Of a stretch of DNA of 64,000 nt, positions 33,946 to 42,504 are shown piece after piece; position 1 is the first letter of the stretch, and each line of letters opens with the position of its first letter. Where the stretch lies: the NCBI GenBank assembly GCA_964352665.1, contig CAYGSJ010000004.1, positions 62,001-126,000 on the forward strand, written 5' to 3'. A program made the position numbers and the translations under genes. The notes under the pieces are model-generated. The model did not search any database. It saw only the letters and a program-made list of their open reading frames with translations, and was not told the origin of the DNA. The stretch is from UBA1672 sp964352665 (lineage in GTDB: Bacteria; Pseudomonadota; Alphaproteobacteria; Micavibrionales; Micavibrionaceae).

Positions 33946-35424
33946 ATGAATGTTCTTAATGTTATGAAAAATTTCCTCCTAGAAGGACTTGGTTCGCCTT
34001 TGCTTTGCTTTGCAGGGTTAGGTGTTTTGGTGTCGTGCGCGCCGGTGAATGTGCCTGCTCCACGAAATCTTTCTGTGCCTTCTCCTACCATGGCGTCCCA
34101 ACGTCAGGAATCTATAAATGAAAAGCCTGATAGCGTTATATACTTGCCTTTAGGTAGTGATGTTCTCGTTCCCAAAGCTGCGGCTGGTGTTGGTTTGCCC
34201 ATGGAGAATGTCGGGCCCTTCGAGTTGCGTTCTGAGACAGTTGCAGGGGCGTTGCAATTGGTTCTGGCTGATTATGAAATTCCAATGGCTTTTGAAACTG
34301 ATGCCGGGTTTGAGCGTACTGTCACGGTTACAAATTTGAGGGGGCCGCTTGATAATGTTGTAAAAAAAGTTTGTGGGCTTGCGGATTTGTATTGTTCGTT
34401 TGAAGATGGATTGTTGCTCATCAAGGAGACGCAGACTTTTACTGTGACTGTTCCTCCTATAGGCGGTGAAACAGATGTTTTGGCTAATATTTCATCGGGG
34501 TTGCAGGCTATAACTGGAGCGAGTCCGATTACAGAGGAGGCCACAAGAACGATTATTTATGAGGCGACAAATAGGACAGCGGAACTAGCACAGCGTTATT
34601 TTCAGCGTGTCCGAGCCAGTACGGCCTTGATTGTTTTCGAGGTTTATATCTGGGAAGTTACGCTTAACAATGATAATTCAACGGGCATAAACTGGCAGGG
34701 TATTGATACATTTGGAAAATTTACCAGTGGTCTTAATGTTCCTGGTGCGGTTAATGCGAACTTTAATCCCATAAGTATTGGTTTGCCAACAACTGGAGAT
34801 CTGGTGTTCGGGTCTAGCGATGTATTTGATTTTATTTCGGAATATGGAGCTGTAAAAACGATATCCCAACCCCAGATCACAGTTTTATCAGGTGCTACAG
34901 CAAGTTTGCGGGCAGCAGATACTGTGAACTATGTTTCTTCATTGACGAGATCAACAGACAATGGTGAAACAACGGTTTCTACTGAAACAGACTCGGTTGA
35001 TACTGGTTTTACTCTTGCAATCTCAAGTCATTGGGATAATGCAACGGTCTACGGTGAGGTTGATATTAACCTTGAGGAGTTCAGGGGGTTTCAGAATTTT
35101 GATGCTGATGGCACAGTTTTACAGTTGCCGCAGACAACTGAGCGGGAACTTTCAACGCAGATACGCATACGACCGGGTGATTCACTGCTTATTGCAGGTT
35201 TGGTGCGGGAAAATGATGAGTTTGATTCCTCGGGTGCGGGGTTTGACTCGCCATTTCTTCCGACGTCCCGTGGGGTCAGTACGTCTAATACAGAGCTGGT
35301 CTTTCTATTGAAGCCCCGCGTCATCGTTTATACAGATGAAAGAAGTGTGGATAATGCGCTGCCTCAAGTTTCCTCTGCAGACGGTACGCTTACAGAATAT
35401 CCTGTCCAAATTATTGAAAACTAA
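33946..35424 (+). CDS. Secretin, type IVb pilus PilN/BfpB-like outer-membrane lipoprotein
   Basis: Forms the outer-membrane channel of a type IV pilus or type II-like system. The N-terminus has a signal peptide ending in the lipobox LVSC (Cys near residue 31), then a proline-rich spacer. An N-domain (about 85-155, ETVAGALQLVLADYEIP) follows, and the C-terminal secretin domain has ISQPQITVLSGATASLRAADTV and the closing RIRPGDSLLIAGLVREN. The lipoprotein form and the length of about 490 residues match R64 PilN and BfpB rather than PilQ or GspD. ATG codons at 33946 and 33964 are both possible. Followed by the ASH/PilP-like gene after a 162-bp gap. Confidence 0.9.
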   Translation: MNVLNVMKNFLLEGLGSPLLCFAGLGVLVSCAPVNVPAPRNLSVPSPTMASQRQESINEKPDSVIYLPLGSDVLVPKAAAGVGLPMENVGPFELRSETVAGALQLVLADYEIPMAFETDAGFERTVTVTNLRGPLDNVVKKVCGLADLYCSFEDGLLLIKETQTFTVTVPPIGGETDVLANISSGLQAITGASPITEEATRTIIYEATNRTAELAQRYFQRVRASTALIVFEVYIWEVTLNNDNSTGINWQGIDTFGKFTSGLNVPGAVNANFNPISIGLPTTGDLVFGSSDVFDFISEYGAVKTISQPQITVLSGATASLRAADTVNYVSSLTRSTDNGETTVSTETDSVDTGFTLAISSHWDNATVYGEVDINLEEFRGFQNFDADGTVLQLPQTTERELSTQIRIRPGDSLLIAGLVRENDEFDSSGAGFDSPFLPTSRGVSTSNTELVFLLKPRVIVYTDERSVDNALPQVSSADGTLTEYPVQIIEN

Positions 35425-35586
35425 AATTATTAACGAATTGCACTCATTGATTGCAAAATTGGTTTGCAGCGCCTTTTTTGACGGAAAGTCGTGTATAAAT
35501 CTGTTTGTAATCCCTTAATATTTTTATTTTATTTTGGTTCTACTATAAACTTTTCGAGTAAGTACTTTTAACAGCCCACAAAATAT

Positions 35587-37158
35587 ATGCATTCGCATTG
35601 TCTTAAACATTCTATATTTTTTCTTGCTGTCCTTTATTTTTTAGGGGGCAGTGTTTCTGCTTTCGCACAGTATCCAGGCTTTGATGAGCCTGGTACACGT
35701 GTTACAGGCGGTGGTGCTGTTGGTTTGATTCCAGTAGAGGGCAATGTGGATGGTGGGTCTGTTCCCATGGGAGCAACGGCGCAAGTTGTTGTTCTATTTC
35801 GAAATGAGGGCGCGCAGCCAGTTGAAACGGGCAAAATCAACCTGTATCCCTCTTCGAATGTTTCTGCTTCAGTATCTTTGAATCAATGTGCTACCGAGCC
35901 GCTGCCTTCGGGTGCGGAATGTGCTATTGCATTGTCTATAAAAGGCTTGCAGGCAGGGGCTTGGAGATTGGAAATGCTTATGTTGCACAGTGGGCGGACA
36001 CGTCTTGTGACAGCAACCATATCTGGATCAATAGAACCGAATGGGGATGCTGCAAACAAGCTGTCTAGCGATATTGAGACCATTCCCAATGAACTTGATT
36101 TTGGGGCCTTGGCCTCGAGTCAAACTCTTGTAGAGCCTGTAATATTGAGAAATATTACATCAAATCCAGTGAAAATAACGGATATTCATATAAATTCTGC
36201 AGAGCGTTCCGGTTACTCTGTTGATACTGATTGTGAGGAATTAAGAGCGGGGCAGGCCTGTATTGCGATGGTTACGTGGGCACCAAAGCAAAAAGGGCCT
36301 GCAACGGGAGCCTTAGTTATCAAGCATGATGGACCAACAGGCGTTTCGAGTGTTTCTTTGTCAGGTGATTACGCGCCGGATGAAGTTGATGGTGCGGATA
36401 TATTTCCCGATGCAGTTCCAGGTAAGGGGTTGTTGGTGTCTTCCCAAACAGAGGTTGATTTTGGCGATAGTATATCTTCGGCGTCTACCATAACGGTTTC
36501 TCTGGTTAATACGGGAGATTCTGCCCTGACAATCAAGGAAATAAAGCTTTCAGGCTCTGATAACGGGTTAACGATTGGCAGTGGTGGCTGTGCGGCTGAT
36601 CTGGCCCTTGAGCCTATAGAGGCTTGCCCTCTTACTTTGACTTGGTCTCCGGCGCGTGTGGGCGCGCTTCTTGATGATATTCAGGTCATCCATGATGGGG
36701 CTCGGGGTATCTTGGTTCTTCCTGTACGAGGAGAGGCAGATTCCGTAGTAAGTCAGGATCAAAAGGCGATTGTATTGTCTGAGGCCGAGCCAACAAGAGT
36801 TATTAGTAACAGTGATGTGGCTTCGGGAGAAAATTCAAATGTAACAAAATCCAAGTCTAAACTTCCTGCCGTTGCTAATGCTGCGAGCGCTCTGGATGGG
36901 CTTAAGATAACCTCTTTCTCTGCGAAAAGGGCAATTGTTAATGGGCCAGGAGGCAGCAGATTAATATATGATAACGAACAAATCATGCTAGGTGGTGTTG
37001 TGTGGGATGTACATATTCAGCAAAACGGTATTGAGTTTTTTAATGGTGTCGATCGTGTTTTGCTACTTTTTGATAGATCTTTATCTTCTCTTAACCGAAT
37101 TGCAGGACAATCAAGTAGCACGGCTCTATCGCCGACTGCTTCTGAGTCAGGTAATTAA
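35587..37158 (+). CDS. Secreted ASH/Ig-repeat protein with a C-terminal PilP/GspC-like domain
   Basis: 523 residues with a signal peptide cleaved after AFA (about residue 28). Three Ig-like repeats of the ASH/choice-of-anchor-D type follow (about 40-145, 160-265, 285-385). Repeats two and three each contain a (V/L)DFG strand, and all three have a pair of cysteines about 10-15 residues apart near a T/SxxWxP-type strand. A polar linker leads to about residues 430-500, where ITSFSAKRAIVNGPG and LGGVVWDVHIQQNGIEF resemble the homology-region fold of PilP and GspC, which bind the secretin N-domains. I infer a periplasmic connector between secretin and inner-membrane complex. No ribosome site is seen before the ATG. 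Repeat assignment is firmer than the PilP assignment. Confidence 0.7.
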   Translation: MHSHCLKHSIFFLAVLYFLGGSVSAFAQYPGFDEPGTRVTGGGAVGLIPVEGNVDGGSVPMGATAQVVVLFRNEGAQPVETGKINLYPSSNVSASVSLNQCATEPLPSGAECAIALSIKGLQAGAWRLEMLMLHSGRTRLVTATISGSIEPNGDAANKLSSDIETIPNELDFGALASSQTLVEPVILRNITSNPVKITDIHINSAERSGYSVDTDCEELRAGQACIAMVTWAPKQKGPATGALVIKHDGPTGVSSVSLSGDYAPDEVDGADIFPDAVPGKGLLVSSQTEVDFGDSISSASTITVSLVNTGDSALTIKEIKLSGSDNGLTIGSGGCAADLALEPIEACPLTLTWSPARVGALLDDIQVIHDGARGILVLPVRGEADSVVSQDQKAIVLSEAEPTRVISNSDVASGENSNVTKSKSKLPAVANAASALDGLKITSFSAKRAIVNGPGGSRLIYDNEQIMLGGVVWDVHIQQNGIEFFNGVDRVLLLFDRSLSSLNRIAGQSSSTALSPTASESGN

Positions 37159-37182
37159 CACAGGGAAATTAAGGCAGGCAAT

Positions 37183-38934
37183 ATGTCCGAAAGTTCGTCG
37201 ATAGATCAAAATGAACGATCAGAAAGCTCTATAAGAGAGCGTGTATTTAAGCGCCGTCGTCAAAGACAGAGTGAGGGTCGCGAACGCTATCTTGATATGG
37301 TGCAACGGGAAAGAGCACTTATGCTGGAACAGGGCATAGGACGCTCTACGGAACAGCTTTTGGATATGGCCGGAGCTGCTGCTATTTCCGATCTTGATGA
37401 TGAAGGGATTAAGGATCGAGCCACAGGTGACCAACTCAGGGCCGTTTTGCCAGTGCAAGCTTGGCTTCCGCTTAGTATTCACCTTATTGCATTGCAAGAT
37501 AGTGTTCTTAAAATTGCGCCTTTACACGATTTAAATGAAAGGCAAGTTGAAACACTTATTTCTACGGCAAATCGAAGCGGTTTTCATGTTGAACGCATTG
37601 AATCAGAAATGTGGGACCGTAAGGAACTTGTTGATACCTTGCGATCTGTTCACGATCTTTCAGCTGATCGTTGTGAAAAAACACTCTCTCTTTGGATGGG
37701 TGACGTGGATAATGGACTTCTATTAAACCAGTTTCAAAGAGATATGATGGCAGAAGCTTTGCAAATGAGGGCTTCTGACATTCACCTTTTACAAGATAAT
37801 AACCCGGAAGCGCCAAACTGGATACAGTATCGTATTGATGGTGATTTGATACCAATGCACCTGTTGCCAGCCGATGCTATGGCCCGTTTGACAACACTTT
37901 TGAAGCGTGATGCGGGTCTTAACTTCGGGGATAGGGTGACGCCAAAAGATGGTCGTTTTGGGTTTCAATGGCAGGGTCGTGCTATTGATGTACGTGTGGC
38001 TGCCGGCCCTCAAGCACAAGACGGTGAAAAGCTGACTTTGCGTCTTCTGGATCGTGCATCTTTGAAGGGGTTTGATGACTTATTTCGTCGTCATGAAGAT
38101 GTTGCGGACTATCTTTCTAGACTTTTATCGCCTGAAATTAAGGGCGGAGGCGGGCTCATTTTACTTTCCGGACCGACTGGTTCTGGTAAAACCACGACAT
38201 TGTATGCGTGCGTACAGCAAATAGATCGGCGTCGTCGACATGTTTTGACCATTGAAGACCCGATTGAATATGAGTTGCGCTATGCAACTCAGTGGCAAGT
38301 AAGGCCGGGGATGGTTGGGGGTGAATTTGCGGACCTTATTCGCGCTGCGATGCGTCATGATCCGGATTACATAGTAATTGGGGAGATGCGCGATTCAGAC
38401 ACAGTAGAAACGGCTTTGCGTGCTGCGGAATCCGGACATACTGTGATTTCAACAGTGCACGCGGATACTGCGCTTCAGACTTTTGAGCGGCTGCGCTCTC
38501 TCATGCCTGCCGAGCGTGAGCGTTCTTCAACTTATACATTGGCACAACAGGTTGGTGCGATACTAAACCAGCGCCTTGTAAGAACATTATGTCAAGGGTG
38601 TGGGCATAAAATGAAGATATCTGATGTTCTCGATCAAGAAGGCATTGATCAGCTTGGTGTTGAGGAAAATATTGAAGTTAAAAAACACAACACAAGCGGC
38701 TGCGATTTATGCGGACGTACAGGAATTTCAGGGCGTACACTTCTATTGGACGCACTTATTATCACTTTAGGCCCCGGTCATCGTAATAATATTTACGAAG
38801 CCTTAATAGGTAATGTGAATAATGTATTACATGAAGAAGGTGTTGTGGTTCACACGCGCCGTGAGGGGTTGGTTGACCTCGTCGTTTCCGGTCTTGTAGA
38901 TCCTCAAGCAGCACTTTCTTATCTTGAAGAATAA
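37183..38934 (+). CDS. Type II secretion/type IV pilus assembly ATPase (GspE/PilB/PilQ family)
   Basis: A hexameric cytoplasmic motor that drives pilin polymerisation. Walker A is GPTGSGKTTTLYA (about residues 329-341), the aspartate box and Walker B are DPDYIVIGEMRDSDTVETALRAAE in sequence, split here at about 393-416, and the histidine box is TGHT-like SGHTVISTVHADTA. A tetracysteine motif, CQGC (about 471) and CDLC (about 507), is typical of extension ATPases and absent from PilT-type retraction ATPases. An N-terminal segment of about 180 residues is divergent. Tightly linked to the PilR-like gene (35 bp). No retraction ATPase is present in the window. Confidence 0.95.
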   Translation: MSESSSIDQNERSESSIRERVFKRRRQRQSEGRERYLDMVQRERALMLEQGIGRSTEQLLDMAGAAAISDLDDEGIKDRATGDQLRAVLPVQAWLPLSIHLIALQDSVLKIAPLHDLNERQVETLISTANRSGFHVERIESEMWDRKELVDTLRSVHDLSADRCEKTLSLWMGDVDNGLLLNQFQRDMMAEALQMRASDIHLLQDNNPEAPNWIQYRIDGDLIPMHLLPADAMARLTTLLKRDAGLNFGDRVTPKDGRFGFQWQGRAIDVRVAAGPQAQDGEKLTLRLLDRASLKGFDDLFRRHEDVADYLSRLLSPEIKGGGGLILLSGPTGSGKTTTLYACVQQIDRRRRHVLTIEDPIEYELRYATQWQVRPGMVGGEFADLIRAAMRHDPDYIVIGEMRDSDTVETALRAAESGHTVISTVHADTALQTFERLRSLMPAERERSSTYTLAQQVGAILNQRLVRTLCQGCGHKMKISDVLDQEGIDQLGVEENIEVKKHNTSGCDLCGRTGISGRTLLLDALIITLGPGHRNNIYEALIGNVNNVLHEEGVVVHTRREGLVDLVVSGLVDPQAALSYLEE

Positions 38935-38969
38935 CACTGCGTATCCTTTAGTTTTTAGGTGGTAATACC

Positions 38970-40190
38970 ATGCAGCAATGGCTTGCAGAGATCGCGTATG
39001 AGACTACGTCTGGACCGAAAAAGGTTACGGAGTCTTTTTACTTGCCTACGATTGACGATGTGCGTGCCGCCATTACTAAAAAAGGGGGGTATGTTTTAAA
39101 TGTGCGCCCCTACTCTCGCTCTCCTTTAGAAAGAGTTTTGGCCCGATCTACTTGGTGGCAAGTCCAATTATTGCGTGGGATTCAATTTAGGTCGACCTCG
39201 ACATCACCGGGGGTTGCGCTTTGGAAGATTATTCAAGCTGAAACAAATCCAAGAAGGCAAAATATTCTTTCACCTGCTCGTGAAGCGCTTTCGAGAGGCT
39301 TAAGCGTTATTGACGCTCTTAAAGCGCTTAACATTTTCGACCATGGTACAATCGCCATTCTAGCCGGTTCTGAGCGGGCTAACAGGCTGGCAGAGGGTAT
39401 ACCTCATGCTATACAGTCCATTACCCAAAAACGCAAAAATACGAGAGCCATTTTGGGAACAATGTCATGGCTTGGGTTTGATGTGTTCTCTATTGTTACA
39501 TCTCTTTGGGCTGGTAAAGACATGGTTTTAGGGTGGTTTAGAGATAATAAGCCCAGTGAAGGAGCAGAGAGAGAGAAATTTGAATATGTAGTTAATAATC
39601 TTGAATTGACATGGGATGTTTTAATATGGACTGCTGTTGCTTCAGGTGTCTTTATGGTCTGGTGTATAGTGTCCTTCTGGCTAAATCGAGGTAAGAAAGA
39701 CTGGCCAACAGCAAGAGTTGTGCGCAAAATTCCCCTGATAGGGGCTTACTTACGGGACTTGGCCTTTGCCGATTCTATGATGGCAGCAGCAAGAATGCTT
39801 CAGGGACGTGTTCCTATTGATGATACGTTGGAGCAATCTGCGGACGCCTCTGCATCACCTGATGTTGCGGCTTATTGGCGTGAAGCTTCTTATAATTTGG
39901 GACGAGGCGTTGGTTTGGGTGCTGCTCTTGATCGTGCGCCCTTAACCAGAAGCGAGAGGCTTGAAATTGCAGGCTTGTCTGACCTAGGACAAGTTGCTAC
40001 AGTGATGGTATCGATTGCCGAGATGCGTTCTGCAGCGGCGAAAACCAGACACAAGCTTATTGTTTGGATTGCCTTTGCCGTAACGGGCTTATTCTTGGCG
40101 ATAGCTTTCGGTAGTGCAATTTATGCCCTTACGGTGATGAATATGAGTATGGATTCGATGATGGGTGGTCTAATGCAGGGGGCAATGTAA
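38970..40190 (+). CDS. GspF/PilC/PilR-family inner-membrane platform protein
   Basis: 406 residues with the two-lobed T2SSF architecture. A soluble N-terminal lobe (about 60-150, containing REALSRGLSVIDAL) and a second lobe (about 265-360, containing MMAAARMLQGRVPIDDTLE) are separated by two membrane helices (about 158-178 and 215-236). A last helix sits near the C-terminus (IAFAVTGLFLAIAFGSAIYA). Such proteins form the membrane platform on which the ATPase acts. Moderate divergence at the N-terminus fits the R64 PilR group. AGGTGG eight bases before the ATG. The next gene starts within two bases of its stop. Confidence 0.88.
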   Translation: MQQWLAEIAYETTSGPKKVTESFYLPTIDDVRAAITKKGGYVLNVRPYSRSPLERVLARSTWWQVQLLRGIQFRSTSTSPGVALWKIIQAETNPRRQNILSPAREALSRGLSVIDALKALNIFDHGTIAILAGSERANRLAEGIPHAIQSITQKRKNTRAILGTMSWLGFDVFSIVTSLWAGKDMVLGWFRDNKPSEGAEREKFEYVVNNLELTWDVLIWTAVASGVFMVWCIVSFWLNRGKKDWPTARVVRKIPLIGAYLRDLAFADSMMAAARMLQGRVPIDDTLEQSADASASPDVAAYWREASYNLGRGVGLGAALDRAPLTRSERLEIAGLSDLGQVATVMVSIAEMRSAAAKTRHKLIVWIAFAVTGLFLAIAFGSAIYALTVMNMSMDSMMGGLMQGAM

Positions 40191-40191
40191 A

Positions 40192-41202
40192 TTGGCAGTT
40201 TTAGAAACACAAAACCAAGATAAAAATGTTTCAGTAAAGTCTGAAAAAGCACCATCTCGTCCGCGCCCTGGTGCGGCTGATTTTCTGGCGGGTGAAAGCA
40301 AGGAATTCAAATCAAACTTAAGTCCTTATTTGCCGCAGGATCTTGTAGGGGGTTCTTTGCCTCATATTCCGGGATCTGAGGATGAGGCTGTATGGAATGC
40401 TGCGTCACAGGCCTGTGGAACAGAGAAAATTAACTATGCTTATTCAGTTGATGAAGGGCGTGTTTGGTATCTTGCCTGTCCTTCGGCATCTTTAGCATCA
40501 AATCCAAACAGCTGGTGTCCCCTGATAGCAGCGTTGCCTGGTAACAGTGAGTATTGGGACAAAGAGACAGTCTACCTATATGAACAGGAGGGCGTTGCAT
40601 CTGCTCTACGGTGGGATCCGGAAACAGGGCGCATGCAGGTATTTCTCGGCGCTTCAAGGACCATATTACCCCGTGTTCAAAGTATGGATGCAAATTTTGT
40701 TACGGTAAACCCCAGTGTTGCAGATGTTGTGCCATGGCGCAATCGTGTGTTACGAACCGAAAAGTTGTCCCGGGCAGTGGTGCGTATGCTCATTATTTCG
40801 GGCTTGGTTGTAAACATGATTATTTTACTAACATTGTTTATAAGTTTGATATCAATCGGCTATGTATCACGAGATTTGGAAGAGGTTAAGCAAAAGACTG
40901 ATCAGGCTTCACTAGATCTTGTTGAAAGTGCTGCTAATGTGATGCAAAGTGATTCCATCAAACACATGGTTAGGGTTCAGCAGCTTTTGGATCAGGTTGC
41001 CTTGTCAAACGGATATCTCGTTCGATACGAGGTTTCTGGAAATCGTGTTGAATGGAACGCAATCGTACCCCAGGGGCTTGCAAACACTGCCATAGAGGAT
41101 ACAACTTTGCGTGAGATTGCCTCAGGCAGAGCACGTGTTTCTGCCCCGAAAGTTTTAGGTCCCGAGAAGGGCGATCATGTGAGAATCGAAGGTAAAAAGT
41201 AA
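40192..41202 (+). CDS. Bitopic pilus/secretion assembly protein, GspL/BfpC/PilO2-like by architecture
   Basis: I do not recognise the family from sequence. The 336 residues show an N-terminal soluble region (about 1-195) rich in aromatic residues (WYLACP, SWCPLIAALPG, YLYEQEG, LRWDPETG). One membrane helix follows (about 200-228), then a periplasmic part with a short coiled coil (about 230-265) and a small alpha/beta region. This topology is shared by GspL, BfpC and R64 PilO, which link the ATPase to the periplasmic complex, and gene order supports that role. The start is TTG at 40192, immediately after the PilR-like stop. Assignment is by inference. Confidence 0.55.
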   Translation: MAVLETQNQDKNVSVKSEKAPSRPRPGAADFLAGESKEFKSNLSPYLPQDLVGGSLPHIPGSEDEAVWNAASQACGTEKINYAYSVDEGRVWYLACPSASLASNPNSWCPLIAALPGNSEYWDKETVYLYEQEGVASALRWDPETGRMQVFLGASRTILPRVQSMDANFVTVNPSVADVVPWRNRVLRTEKLSRAVVRMLIISGLVVNMIILLTLFISLISIGYVSRDLEEVKQKTDQASLDLVESAANVMQSDSIKHMVRVQQLLDQVALSNGYLVRYEVSGNRVEWNAIVPQGLANTAIEDTTLREIASGRARVSAPKVLGPEKGDHVRIEGKK

Positions 41203-41210
41203 GGTTTGTC

Positions 41211-41744
41211 ATGGACATCAAGGCACTAAAGGATTTTGATTGGAGATCGCTCAATAAGTACGTGAGCCCTAAGGCCATGGACGATATGAACGTATTTCTG
41301 GAAAAACTGCCGCAGAACACTAACAAGTCACTTTTAGTTTTGACTGCTGTTATTTGGAGCGTGGCAGCAGCAGCAGGGTTGTTTACAACAGTAAAAATGC
41401 AAGAGTTTGCCGAATTGTCAGTGAATAGGGACGAAGCAAAGGCTCTTTTGCCGAATGTTCCGAAAATACAAGATAAGCCTGTTGCTGCGGCCGAGGTAAA
41501 AGACTTTGTGGATGAGTTGCAGGAAATATATAAAGGTCTTGAAATAAAAGGAAATTCATCCAATATTATCATACGTGCAAAGTCGACCGCCCAATATGGG
41601 CAGTTCCGTGAAGCCATAGGACATGTTCAAAACGGCGGACTTGGTTGGCGCGTTGATGTTGAAAAGCTGTGTGTTGGTAAAGAATGCCCACAATATCCGC
41701 TTTCAGCTTCGCTTAAAATTAACAGTGTTTCTGTTGAAAAATAG
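41211..41744 (+). CDS. Small bitopic assembly protein, GspM/PilO-like by architecture
   Basis: 177 residues: a cytoplasmic segment of about 40, one membrane helix (LLVLTAVIWSVAAAAGLF, about 44-62), a short coiled region and a periplasmic alpha/beta domain (about 100-177) with LKIKG-like GLEIKGNSSNIIIRAKS. GspM and PilO have the same plan and pair with GspL and PilN; the preceding gene would be the partner. AAGG seven bases before the ATG; eight bases separate it from the upstream gene. Direct homology is not visible by eye, so function is inferred from topology and position. Confidence 0.5.
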   Translation: MDIKALKDFDWRSLNKYVSPKAMDDMNVFLEKLPQNTNKSLLVLTAVIWSVAAAAGLFTTVKMQEFAELSVNRDEAKALLPNVPKIQDKPVAAAEVKDFVDELQEIYKGLEIKGNSSNIIIRAKSTAQYGQFREAIGHVQNGGLGWRVDVEKLCVGKECPQYPLSASLKINSVSVEK

Positions 41745-41787
41745 GAGACTGGCAATTTATTTATTGACTGTGAAGAGAGATTTGAAA

Positions 41788-42504
41788 ATGCGTTCTTATT
41801 ACAAAAACTTTTATAAAAATACGAATGAAGATGGGAATGTCCTGTTTTTGATTTTAATAGCAGTGGCTCTGTTCGCGGCACTTTCTTACGCGGTGACTTC
41901 TTCGACAAGATCGAGTGGAGGAGACGCAAGTTCGGAAACAAATTTAATCAGCAGCGCACAGATAACGCAATATCCAGCAGCAGTGAGCACATCAATTGTG
42001 CGTATGATTATTGGTGGCAGATCAATTGACGAGATCAGGTTCAACAGGCCTTCAGAATATGGAACACTTGATTCCACTGGCATAGGTGTTTTTCATCCAT
42101 CAGGTGGCGGCGCAACATATATTCAAGCTCCTGGTGATATAATGGTAGATGGCCTTGCAGGGAACTGGGTTTTTAACGGTGAATTAGAAATTCCTGATAT
42201 TGGTTTGGCGGGAGCAGGTGGCAATGACATCATTGCTTATCTTGTAGGGGTTAAGCAGTCTATATGCTCAAAGATCAATGTTGAATATGGATTGGGAACC
42301 ACAATACCTGTTTTAAATGCGGATAGATCAGGTGATTATGGTGACCGTATGTTTGACAATGGAGTAGCGGATTACGCCCTTCCAGTTGGTGATGTACCAG
42401 ACATTGATGACGGTTCAGGGGCCTTTGATGGTCAACCTTTCGGATGTTTCCAGAATGCTGGCCCAGGTGATTATGTGTATTACCATGTTATTGTCGAAAG
42501 ATAA
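41788..42504 (+). CDS. Type IV prepilin-like protein 1
   Basis: 238 residues. A polar 16-residue leader ends in Gly (NTNEDG), followed by a 20-residue hydrophobic helix beginning NVLFLILIAVALFAALSYAV: the prepilin peptidase site and N-terminal helix of a pilin. Position 5 of the mature form is Leu rather than the usual Glu. The globular part is glycine-rich with two or more cysteines (SICSK and FGCFQ). ATG at 41788 is chosen because it gives a proper leader; upstream in-frame codons would run through the end of the previous gene. It overlaps the next pilin-like gene by 20 bases. Could be a major pilin or a pseudopilin. Confidence 0.75.
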   Translation: MRSYYKNFYKNTNEDGNVLFLILIAVALFAALSYAVTSSTRSSGGDASSETNLISSAQITQYPAAVSTSIVRMIIGGRSIDEIRFNRPSEYGTLDSTGIGVFHPSGGGATYIQAPGDIMVDGLAGNWVFNGELEIPDIGLAGAGGNDIIAYLVGVKQSICSKINVEYGLGTTIPVLNADRSGDYGDRMFDNGVADYALPVGDVPDIDDGSGAFDGQPFGCFQNAGPGDYVYYHVIVER

